Source: Oryzias latipes (Eukaryota > Chordata > Actinopteri > Beloniformes > Adrianichthyidae). Taken from it: a stretch of 64,000 bases of DNA. Where the stretch lies: assembly GCF_002234675.1 (NCBI RefSeq), contig NC_019866.2:12181261-12245260 (forward strand), read 5' to 3'. Numbering within the stretch: the first letter of the stretch is position 1; every line of letters begins with the position of its first letter. The position numbers and the translations under genes were made by a program. The notes under the pieces are model-generated. The model was not told where the DNA came from, ran no database searches, and saw only the letters and a list, made by a program, of their open reading frames with translations. Of the stretch, positions 40,001-64,000 are shown one piece after another.

Positions 40001-40636
40001 TGTCTGTAAGATGAGCTTTGCAAGGCGGGTAATGGTAAGGATTGGATTGGCTGGTGCATGGGCTTTGCTGCTGCATCAGCTGCATGTTTGTGTGTCTGTG
40101 TAAGGGGGCAAAAAAGTCTTCTGTGTGTAACACGTGTCACTATATAATGTGTGTGTGTAGAGTAACTTGTGTGTTTTTAGCAGCTAACACTTAGATGTGG
40201 TGACTAACATGAGCTTCCAACTGCCATTTCATTCTCTGCAGCATCGGCGTGCATTCATGTGTATAAAAAGCTGAAAGTTCAAAACACCAAGGAAAAAAAA
40301 ATAAAAATTTAAGCAGCTCTAGCACTGAAAGCATCAGAATGTGATGCCTTACTAGTTGTATTTGGTTAGATTCAATCAGAAAGCAATCCTTGGTGTCTTA
40401 CTGAGTGTGGTGGCATGTTTGCAGTGGTGTTTCCAGCTTTTTTTTGGATTTCCCTGAGTGCTGACTGGCGTTCTGAACTGTCCTGTGCAGACGGAGGTCT
40501 GGTGATAAAGGCGATTGGAAGAAGTCTCATCCCCCAGGTGCTCATGGAAAAGAAGGACTCTGCTGGTCAAGAGTCTGCATCCCACTTAGCTCCAAACCCA
40601 GAGCCTTCCAGACCAGCAGAAAGCACTGCTCTGTGA
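22068..40636 (+). CDS. arhgap17: Rho GTPase-activating protein 17 (RICH1/nadrin)
   Basis: Cytosolic BAR-RhoGAP that inactivates Cdc42/Rac1 at tight junctions and synapses. Twenty exons in phase give 797 aa: 22068-22120, 25860-25899, 31521-31625, 31836-31912, 32035-32146, 32415-32491, 32633-32735, 33597-33665, 33785-33866, 34807-34934, 35523-35634, 35726-35807, 35900-35980, 36480-36593, 36669-36760, 36884-37019, 37784-38059, 38609-38718, 38799-39197 and 40491-40636. The start MKKQFNRVRQLASQTVGRAE matches family N termini. Residues 1 to about 240 form the BAR domain. RhoGAP spans about 245-440, with arginine finger R286 in EEGLFRIAAGASKLKKL and NKMTPSNIAIVLGPNLLW. A Pro-rich SH3-ligand tail follows. 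The C terminus ESTAL is the PDZ ligand shared with mammalian RICH proteins. It resembles ARHGAP17 more than ARHGAP44 or SH3BP1. The convergent slc5a11 neighbour supports this. Confidence 0.93.
22121..25859 (+). other. arhgap17 intron 1
   Basis: Long first intron. It contains the family C repeat at 23855-24450. The rest is AT-rich with no recognisable exon; a somewhat GC-richer patch lies at 25160-25500. Confidence 0.6.
23855..24450. mobile_element. Inverted-repeat MITE-like element, family C copy 1
   Basis: About 596 bp. The left end GGTTGTGTCTTAATTCACTC mirrors the right end (GAGGGAATTTGGATGCAGCC). A second copy with the same ends is at 26599-27452. Both share an internal TCATCAGAACTCAG segment. 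No coding capacity; superfamily not assigned. Confidence 0.65.
26599..27452. mobile_element. Family C element copy 2, carrying a nested family A insertion
   Basis: The left end GGTTGTGTCCGAATTTCCTC and right end GAAGGAATTCAGACACAGCC form a terminal inverted repeat. The interior from 26942 onward is a minus-strand family A copy, so this copy is longer than the 596-bp copy at 23855. Confidence 0.6.
26942..27368 (-). mobile_element. Family A element, partial copy 2 (minus orientation)
   Basis: It begins TTAAAAGTCTCCACTCCGAT, the inverse of the family A right end. It continues with the shared TTCTAGGACATAATTTCTGC and CATTAGAAATTC blocks, then loses the family left terminus. Confidence 0.65.
28723..29125 (+). 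mobile_element. Family A element, partial copy 3
   Basis: It shares CACAATCTCCCTGCTC, GAGCTGGTATCTGACCCAGA and a GGTGGGACTTTAA right end with family A. The left terminus is missing. Confidence 0.7.
36884..37203 (+). CDS. arhgap17: Possible read-through 3' terminal exon of arhgap17
   Basis: The exon 16 frame stays open 61 codons past the donor at 37020 before TAG at 37201-37203. The extra sequence is coding-like (YLSRPNLSLPLSLSSRPK near its start). ATTAAA at 37232-37237 lies just after the stop. If used, the product would be about 548 aa with BAR and RhoGAP domains but no proline-rich tail or ESTAL ligand. The spliced form is preferred because exon 17 continues in phase. Confidence 0.4.
39231..39381. 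mobile_element. Family B element, copy 2
   Basis: About 150 bp. The left end TAACCCTTGTGCTATCTTAG and right end GATAGCACAAGGGTTA are inverted repeats. Internal sequence is inverted relative to 16333-16533. It begins 34 bases after the arhgap17 exon 19 donor. Confidence 0.8.
39479..39692 (-). mobile_element. Family A element, partial copy 4 (minus orientation)
   Basis: It begins TAAAGCCCCACTCCGATAAT and contains the GGACATAGTTTCTGCAGAGT block. It is truncated before the middle of the element. Confidence 0.65.
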
Positions 40637-41515
40637 AGACACACCCAGCTGGTCCAGATCAGAAGAACGCAAAAGGGAACAGTTGGAACCACGTGATACC
40701 AAATAATATTGCCCTTTTGCCTGCTATACTGACTTCAACCAGGAAGTCTGCCATTACTTTTAAAACAAGATTTCTTATTAAACTGTCCTAACTCCATGTA
40801 TTATTGAGTTGTATGAGATAAATCTTCAACAAGCATGGCTAAAGAAACCATGAAGACCTCAACAACAAAGCAGCTGGAAAAAACTTTACACCCTAGACTT
40901 TTTCCTATTTCTTTTCAAAGTTTTACTATCAATTTAAAAACATTTAATCAAAACAATTTATTTTTGCATATTTAAATCTGAATCTTATTATGTCAGGTAT
41001 GTTTTTAGACCCCTTTTTAATTGTGACTTTCTGCAGCAGAAATTTGTAAAGTTGGACATTTTGGCAGAAAAAAAAGTATTTATCTGAAACTAATTCAGGT
41101 TTAAGTTCTACTTAAGGAGTTTTCACCTCTTCATTTGCCAAGATGTGAGTATGAGCCAAAGAAGGAAAAGTTCAATTTCAGAAAAGCTCAGCACAGTTTT
41201 GGTTGATCAACTATTTTTGCAATTTATGTGCAATATTAAAATTCTATTGTCTTTCATTGGTGACTATTGGTGCTGTGGATGGCATCGCCATCTCCAGCAA
41301 CTATATAATATCAGAGCTAGTAATTAGAAGGGGTGGGATTTGTTTGTGTTTTTGTGATTTAAGTGATTTTATGTAATTTCTACTTCTGTTGATTTATAAG
41401 TATATATGTTGTTTTCCCTTTTTTTTAAGATGGGGCTATTTTTCATACAAATTTGACTGCTTTTGTAAAGGATCACATTCACTTGAAGTTACAGCTTTGA
41501 CCAAAAAGAGAAAAA

Positions 41516-41521
41516 AATAAA
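41516..41521 (+). terminator. arhgap17: Candidate arhgap17 polyadenylation signal
   Basis: AATAAA 880 bases after the stop codon, followed by GT-rich sequence. Confidence 0.45.
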
Positions 41522-41579
41522 TATTTGTGGTTATTTTTATTGCAGTTTTGTCTTTAAAAAATAAAAAATCTGTTTTTTC

Positions 41580-41585
41580 TTTATT
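41580..41585 (-). terminator. slc5a11: Candidate slc5a11 polyadenylation signal
   Basis: AATAAA on the minus strand about 290 bases after the slc5a11 stop codon. Confidence 0.4.
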
Positions 41586-41873
41586 CCTAACAACAAAGTA
41601 TTATAATTTCTTAAATATTTGACATGCTGCAGGTATGTTTTTTAGATCGATCTCTGAATATGACTACAATTTTGGGGGGATACATTTTGTAGATCATCAA
41701 AACTCAAGAATTGTGACAAGTACATATACAGTTTAGAACTAAACAATTCTACAGTTTGAATGAACTTTTCAAATACATTTTAAAAAACAAAAAAAATAAC
41801 TAATGATTTATGTCCAAAGTATTCATGTCAGATGTGCACACCACCCATGCGTTGGAGTGCTGCCACCTCACTG

Positions 41874-44800
41874 TCATGCCCAGTAACCAATGATAAAGGC
41901 GGTCACAGAGAAGCAAATAATGAGGTTAACATTCATAATGTATTGTAGGGTGGGCTTTTCCTCCAAACTGCAGATATTCTTCTCAAGTGCAGGAGGGGTC
42001 ACGGGTTTATTGTCTCCTTGTCTGCGTCTCTCCATTCCACACAGCCAGTAGAGGACAGCCATCCCCCTAGACTGACTGCTGGTGCTTGACATGGACGAAG
42101 CAGAGCCTGAAGATAAAAAATGTGTTTAGGGGGTTGTTCAAGGTCAAAATGGAAAGGAGTCACAAGTTCCAGAACTCACTGGGCCTGTGCTCAGCTGTGT
42201 GTTCATTACTCCTCTCTGGCTCTTTGGCGTTTGACTGAGAGATGACTTCCTCTAACTTTTCCTTAGGCTTCACCGCGTCAAACCTTGTGAACCACGTCAG
42301 CCGACTTATCTGTCAAAAAAAAGTTTCCAGAGCTCTTACAGAATACATTCTTGCAATAAATCACAAAGCTTTGATGACATCTAGTGGTGCTGCATGGTTG
42401 CAGCGGAGCGAATTGATTTGAGGCAAAGCCTATGATTTAGTGTTGATTGAACCTGACAGACGTTTTACCTGCTCTGGTCTCGGTTCCTCTGTCGCCAGGC
42501 TGACTACCACCACCACGGAAAGGGTGATGACAGACAGCAGGATGGAGAAGTAGAGGTAATGGACGTACTTCAACACTCCAGGCCTGGTGTCCTCCTCATA
42601 ACATGGGGGAGTGGGGTAGATGAAGTCCAGTAACATGCGTAGACAACCTACTGCAAGACCAATAACCAGCCCCCAGAATGCCCCCTGCAGCACAAATAAA
42701 TCACATTAAAAAAAAAAAAAAAGTCAAAGTTAAATGGTCTGCCAGCGTACTTTCTCATTAGCTCTCTTCCAGAAGCAACCCATGAGGAAGATGATGGAGA
42801 TGGGGGGCTGCAGGTATGTGCTGATGGATTGGATGTAGATGAAGAGCTGGCCACCCTGACTGGCCTGGACGACGGGAATCCACAGAACAGATACCACCAC
42901 CAACACAAGCACAAAAACCCTGCGGCACAGAAACAGATTAAATGATTTTGAAGACTAAATAATGCAGTTCAGATCTGTGCAAAAAAGGAAACATAAGACA
43001 GATGATGTCACTGGAAATAAGATTTAATGGCCACCACAATTTTTTAAATCCAAATGGAAAAACGTTTATGTTTAATTGAGGAAATGTGGTCCTCAGCCAT
43101 GTGTTTCTGGTTTTGCCTGCTCCTGTGGTCACAAACCTGCCCACAATCATGAGCTCCCATTCGGAAGCCTCAGATCTGAAGCTCTTCCACAGGTCCAAGG
43201 TAAAAATGGTGCTAGAGCTGTTAAAGATTGAAGTTAGCGATGACATGAGGGCTGCGATCATCACGGCCATCATCAGACCCCGCAGGCCTGGAAACATTGA
43301 CGTACATATTTGCATGAGAACCGTTGAGCCTGCGGTCATTTCTTAAAGGAAAATGGATCTTACCAGAAGGCAGCAGCTCCATCACCAGTTTGGCATAAGC
43401 AATATCTGAACAACCCACAGAGTTGCCACAAATTTGATTGCAAAGGTCGGGGTCTGCACACGCCACTTCATCTACGTCATAGACACAGAATTATACAATG
43501 TTTTACTTACGTTTTTAAAATCAACTACTTTCCATGTGTTCCAAAGTGTCCAGTAAATTAAAATACACTTTTAGGAAATGTACTATGATCACATTGATCT
43601 GTTTTTGGTCAACACAGCCTTTTTTTCTGTTGTGAGTTTTAGAACTTCACTGTTTTGTACTTTAGGGTGCCATTAAACTGTCTAATGAGGTAAATGTTTA
43701 AATGCAATGACTGATTTAATAGGGGGAAAAAAATCATCACTGCACCTGTGTAGAGAATTCTGCTGATCATGCCAGGGAGCATAACGGCAAAGAAAGGCAG
43801 GATTTTGAGGTACGAAGCCAGGAGGGAGCCACCTTTAGCGTGGCTCAGGTTCTTGGCGGCCAGGGAGCGCTGCACAATGACCTGCAAAGAATCCCAACTG
43901 AAGCTGACTCGCAGTTATCCCAAAGATCATTTTGTTAAGTTAATAATTAATCCTAGTGTTTAGCAGTATTTGATTTTATGTTAAAAATTGTGTTTTTATT
44001 GTAATTATGGATGGCAACCGTGATGAGTTGAATTTCCGTTATCAGTTTATTGCCTTGATAAGACAGTAACAAACTACCTGCGTCTTCCTGTCTCAATCAG
44101 GCTGGCAGTTTCTGTTATTGTATAATGGAAATTTTTGAACTCTCAAAAGAGCAAAACGTTGCAAATTTTTAGGCTGGGGACTTTCCACTCTTTCTTTTAA
44201 GGGAAGAGTTAACTTCTCAGAAAATAAAACATGATCAAGCAAAAACAACATCAAAAAACAAACTCAAAATAGGTCATGTAATCATTTGCCTGACAGAATG
44301 ATGGAAAAAAACAACCAAATGAGTAAATAACTCTCTTTAATCCAGGAATTCGCATTGCCTAAATGTAAAGGTTTAAAGACCCACTCCAATAAAAATCCTA
44401 TTTTTGCTTTTGTAGACATGTTCTTGTAGCATTTCTCTCATGATGGAGGACATGTACAAAGAAAATTAAGATTAAAATGCATTTCTGAGAATTTCTTTAA
44501 TCAAATCGTTGTGAATCATGTCCCAGAAAACTACAGATGTTTTGGATTTTGCCTAAAATGGCATAATCCTAATAAAAAGACCGCTGGGAACCATTTGAAA
44601 ATAGTTCAAAAGGTGATCAGAGTGGGACTTTAAACACACCCTTATTGTTCTGTACAAAGAACTTTTTAAATGTATTCTTAAAATAATTATTTCACCTGAT
44701 CAGAGCACCAGTACCACATGGAAGGGATGGACATGCCGATGATGACACCAGGCCAAGGCAGGTCAGAGTTCACCGGGTCTCTGAATATGTGGAAGGCATC

Positions 44801-46245
44801 TTCTCTGGGAATGCCACAGGTTGAGTTTGGGACACGAAATAAAGGAACTGCTTGGCTGTATCCCTCCATCAAAGCGCCCCAGCCTCCAACCTCAACAAAG
44901 CCTGAAGACCAAAGATATAAGATTTGGACAAAGTATTACAGAACAAGGCCCAGAGGTGACGACCACTCCGCGTCTGACTTACTGAAGCCCATGAGCGTGA
45001 GAGCTCCTGCCAGCATGATGGCAGTTTGAGCTGCATCTGTGTAGATGACGGCAGCCAAACCACCTAAACACACAAAACGTGGAAGGGAAACAGCTTTGAA
45101 ATCTCCTGCTGCAGATCTTGAACATTTACTTTAAGATGAATGGTCACCTGCTACTGTGTAAAGGGCCGTTATTACCAGCAGCAGCACTATAGCAAGATAA
45201 ATGTTCCATTGCAAGGCAAGCTGAATGAACAAAGCGCCCGCGTACATGTCTACCTGCAAGAAAGCAGAGAAGCTTCACTTCTTTTGTTTACACGGCGCAA
45301 ACCAGCAGAGGATGGACTCTCATTTGAACCGTACCGATATTTTTGTGAAGATGTAAATGAACAAGGACAAAACAGCTAAAGATAAATGTGTTCTTTTCCC
45401 ACCGAACCGCCTCTGCAGATATTCTGGCATGGTCGTCACCTGTGGAAACAAGATTCAAAAGTATCATGTGATATCAAATCCTGTGTGCAGGGATGACGGT
45501 TTATCTGTGGAACTTACCCCAGATGAAATGTAAATTGGCAGGAATAGCCAGCCCAGAAGCAGCACCATCAGCATGCCCTGGTGATGAGCAGACGCCGCTT
45601 CAAAAAAAGTTACCATTTGTTAGTTTTATCTTACTTTATTAACTTACATTCCATTCGTAGGCAATCGCTCCAATTCCTGCTGCAGCTCCTGAACCAGCCA
45701 GACCAATAAAGTGTCCACTGCCAATGTTGCTGGCAAACAGTGAAGCTCCAACCTGAGTATAGATCAAAAGTTTGAGGTCGCAGTCATTTTAAGATCTCTA
45801 AAAAGGAATGAGATCTGTGTTTGTTTGGACAGTACCACTTACAGGCCACCAGGTCATACTTTTTCCAGCCAAGAAGTATCCATCCACGGTGCTGCGCTTT
45901 GTCCTCCACATAGACTGGTAAATTTATTTAAAAAACAAAACAAAACAAAAAAAAGGTTAAACAACCTCTTTAGGAATATTCCTACTATGTAACCATTCTT
46001 ATACTAACTTAGAATCAAGATTACTGTATATTTTTTGACTGTATTTCCACCAAATGTTAATTTTTATTATCATTTTTTAAAACTGGACAGATCTCAGTTT
46101 GTCTTACCCAGAAGCCAACAGCTAGCACCAGGATGAAGTAGATTACCAGGACCACTATGTCCACAGTGACCAGGGTGCTACTGCCCACTGAGGAGGGTGT
46201 TGGAGTGATCGCCATGCTGGTCTCTTGGGGACCAGCTGTAAACAT
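41874..46245 (-). CDS. slc5a11: Sodium/myo-inositol cotransporter 2 (SMIT2)
   Basis: Plasma-membrane Na+-coupled symporter of the SGLT family, moving myo-inositol and related cyclitols. Fifteen coding exons in phase give 671 aa (human 675). In transcript order: 46245-46108, 45914-45843, 45752-45648, 45577-45518, 45439-45335, 45253-45148, 45063-44983, 44901-44696, 43881-43746, 43471-43364, 43287-43137, 42919-42751, 42684-42469, 42309-42180 and 42106-41874. Landmarks are TM1 ([20 protein letters not shown]), [32 protein letters not shown], the extracellular [15 protein letters not shown], the six-cysteine stretch [12 protein letters not shown], and [19 protein letters not shown]. The C terminus is a last transmembrane helix ending GYWA, as in SLC5A11. 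The start at 46245 is the first in-frame ATG after an acceptor; M11 (MAITPTP) is an alternative. Confidence 0.94.
44373..44633 (+). mobile_element. Family A element, internally deleted copy 5
   Basis: 261 bp in an slc5a11 intron, retaining both ends: TTAAAGACCCACTCCAATAA on the left and CAGAGTGGGACTTTAA on the right. It shows the terminal inverted repeat most clearly in this window. Confidence 0.8.
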
Positions 46246-46563
46246 CTGCAACACATTCAGAAGACAGAAGAAAATAAGGCTAACTTTCAATTTTGTCCAA
46301 ATTTGTCTTTTACTTTAACTTGTAAAGCAAAAAGGAAAACTTTAACCCCTTTTGACCAATATTTGTTTCTCCACAAATTAATAAAAAGCTGGCCTGAGTT
46401 GCTCACATGGCAACATACATCATCTATAAACGTTTACTTCCTTATTTTGTCAAAAGGACAAAATAAATTTTTAATGCAGCAATAAAAACAAAGTCCAAAA
46501 ATAACACAAAATTTCCAAAATCTAAATTCGTTTTGATTGCACAACCATACAGAACAAACTTAC

Positions 46564-46680
46564 CTCTTAAAAGGTTGTCAATCTCTGTATTGTTCCACCT
46601 GAGATGCCTCGAACAATCCAGCATGCCACACGTTAGAGGAAGTAATTCCCAGGCATCTGGCGCTTGTCTAGGATCCTTTT
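46564..46680 (-). other. slc5a11: slc5a11 5' untranslated exon (upstream limit inferred)
   Basis: On the minus strand, TTTTAAGAG is followed by a consensus GTAAGT donor at 46563. It would splice to the acceptor just before the start codon at 46245. The exon contains an upstream ATG at 46624 that opens a frame overlapping the main start. Confidence 0.5.
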
Positions 46681-48076
46681 AACACAACAAGAGATCAAAC
46701 TCCACTTTCCACGTGTGTACTACAACGCTTGGTTAAAATGTCAGGGATTTATTACTATTCACGGGAAGGGGTTTTCTACTTCCGGTGAAATGGCTAAATG
46801 ATTACCAGATATTGTTTGAACTGATCCAAACAATAAGAAAAATGTGTATGTGAAGAGATCAAATTAGGAGAAAATGAAGAACTTTGAAAAAAACGCAAGT
46901 TTTTCAAACTTTTTTTATTTTATTTAAAAAGAAAAAAACATAGCACATGATTTTTGGTTTAAGACAAATATATATTTTTTATTTTTTTCTAGAAAAAACT
47001 GAAACATACAGACAAGAGCAGATTTTGTACAGGTCTTACACTTTTTTTTGGAAACAGCTTCTAATACAAAACTCAACTATTTCTATTCTTAAAATAGACA
47101 TTAACCTATTATAGTTTACATTCTGTAACTTTAAGATAACACAAAGAATAGACAAACAGAGTGCACATTTTCTCAGTCTGCACATATTGTTCTTGTAGTT
47201 ATTATTAATCCTAAAAATAGAACCTTTTACACCACTAAATGTTTTGCATCATTTATCTTGCAATACTATGTAAACAAGCTGTCTTTACCAGCAGTTTTAG
47301 CTCAAATGGCACATTCAGCAAAAGAATTATGAAGATAATGTGCTAAAGCGACAGCAGGCTTTGTCATTTGTAGCATCTCTAAACTTTGTAGCCTCTCAGT
47401 TTGAACAAAACATAGCAGTTACACTTTAATGAGTGTAATATGCAGCAGAAAATTGCTCTTATATTGCACATTGCCCATGATGAGATCCACATGATTGCAC
47501 ATTTGCAATCTGCCTGCAAATGACAAGGAAAAAAGTAATTTCTTTCTTTCTTTTTTTTAAACTAAAAATAGCATTAAACACCAACTCACACAATGAAATC
47601 TTCATATACAAGAGTTTGGTGTTTTGAAGAAAAGAACAAGCACAGACTTAAAGGATCTGCTGAAAGAACATATACACACCTTTCTGTAAGTAACACAACC
47701 TGTTAATAGAATCGATATTTACTTTACAAAAATGTTCAACTCTTAAGGAAAGCAACTATTTTACATTCAGTGTGGTGAGCACCTGACAAAAGTACAGGAC
47801 TTGGGGGAAGAAAATAAAGCAAGAAGCAGCTTTTCTGAGTTCTTTTGATTCAAATGCTGCATATAAATACATGTTTTCGATATATCTATCTTAAGTATAT
47901 GTATAAATGTATGTCTTAGTGATAAACAGCCCCCATAGGGTCACATTTATTGCTCTAAATATATGATTCAAGAATCAACTAAAGCTGTGACATGTTTCTG
48001 AGTAACTAAACTTGCTAAACTTATGATCAGCTGAATGGCCCTAATCAATTTAGTCATGGTATTTAGTAACAGGGAA

Positions 48077-48189
<113 letters not shown>

Positions 48190-48190
48190 A

Positions 48191-48223
48191 TCTGATTACC
48201 CCATTATGATTCCTTTTTCAGAT
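48191..48223. repeat. 33-bp exact direct repeat, copy 1
   Basis: A 33-base block beginning TCTGATTACCCCATTATGAT is identical to 48848-48880. It sits directly beside the (TA)n tract. Confidence 0.9.
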
Positions 48224-48363
48224 TATATATATACTTTTTTTTTGGGGGGGGGCATGTATCTTTTTTCCATATTCTTCTCATTGAACAAAACTCCTGGACC
48301 TGTCTTTCTATTTGTGTATCAGCTGTTGTACGGTACGCAGTCATCTCCATATGCGTAGGTGTG

Positions 48364-63565
<15,202 letters not shown>

Positions 63566-64000
63566 GTTTTTTTCTCCCAGCACAGGAATTCAAAGCAAAT
63601 GTTGAAGAAATGGAGCCTTTTGAATAGTAAGGAGGTTCCCGCACAATTGTCTATGTTCGCATGTGTGCATATCTGGACCACCAGCAGCAAACTGGCAATA
63701 GCAGCTGTACGAGCTGTGTGCAGAGGAAGGAATGAAGAGCATCCACTGATGAGTTCCGCAAAAAAATGAAAGGACTGGTGTTGGTATCAAAGAGAGAATC
63801 ACAATCGGCAGGGAGGGACGAAAGGAAAAAAATAGATCATCTGAGAGAAAGTCAAAGTGAGAACAGAGAAGATGGAGAGAAGGGACCTCAAACAAAGAAA
63901 TCTTGCAAAAATGAGCAGCGGCAGTGTGTTTCAGTTTCCTGATCAATGCTGAGGTGGAAGTAATTCAATATAAGGTGGTGAATTTGTGTCCTCAGACACT
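63566..64000. other. Right edge: presumed grid2ip 5' leader or promoter
   Basis: No recognisable coding sequence. Exons for the long-form delphilin N terminus, if present in this fish, would lie to the right of the window. Confidence 0.35.

Larger units (their letters stand above)
40637..41873. other. Shared 3' region between convergent arhgap17 and slc5a11
   Basis: AT-rich, non-coding. It contains a plus-strand AATAAA at 41516-41521 for arhgap17 and a minus-strand AATAAA at 41580-41585 for slc5a11. Their inferred transcript ends nearly touch. No other element is seen. Confidence 0.55.

Overview
The window is vertebrate genomic DNA, almost certainly from a teleost fish. It holds six protein-coding genes with GT-AG introns. 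All exon phases close without a frameshift in the five complete genes and in the visible part of cbx4. Several short non-autonomous DNA transposons resemble those common in medaka-like and other percomorph genomes, but the species cannot be fixed from the sequence alone.

Layout, left to right. cbx4 (+; its first coding exon lies left of the window) and cbx8 (+) are two Polycomb chromobox genes in the same order and orientation as human CBX4-CBX8. They are followed by a meteorin-family secreted factor (+) and by arhgap17 (+), a BAR-RhoGAP protein ending in a PDZ ligand. slc5a11 (-), a sodium/myo-inositol transporter, lies tail-to-tail with arhgap17, as in human 16p12. grid2ip (-) encodes delphilin, a PDZ/formin scaffold of glutamate-receptor synapses. 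Its coding region runs from 48364 up to two candidate first exons at 60218-60252 and 63549-63565.

The six genes do not form one pathway; they reflect ancient linkage. From memory their human counterparts lie on 17q25 (CBX4, CBX8), 16p (METRN, ARHGAP17, SLC5A11) and 7p22 (GRID2IP). Exons were placed by reading similarity to remembered family sequences, checking splice sites and requiring phase agreement. Deduced lengths are cbx8 348 aa, meteorin 288 aa, arhgap17 797 aa, slc5a11 671 aa and grid2ip about 1701 aa (short-form start); the visible part of cbx4 is 512 aa.

The most unusual content is the 2352-nt exon of grid2ip. Between the proline-rich segment and the FH2 domain it carries two different protein repeat arrays, one rich in Gln/Glu/Tyr with a six-residue period and one rich in His/Ser/Gln. 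They make this delphilin roughly 490 residues longer than the human form. Other points of interest are alternative phase-compatible N-terminal exons for grid2ip, a read-through 3' end for arhgap17, a doubled CtBP-type motif in cbx4, and two short repeat families bounded by TTAA that meet at a shared TTAA.
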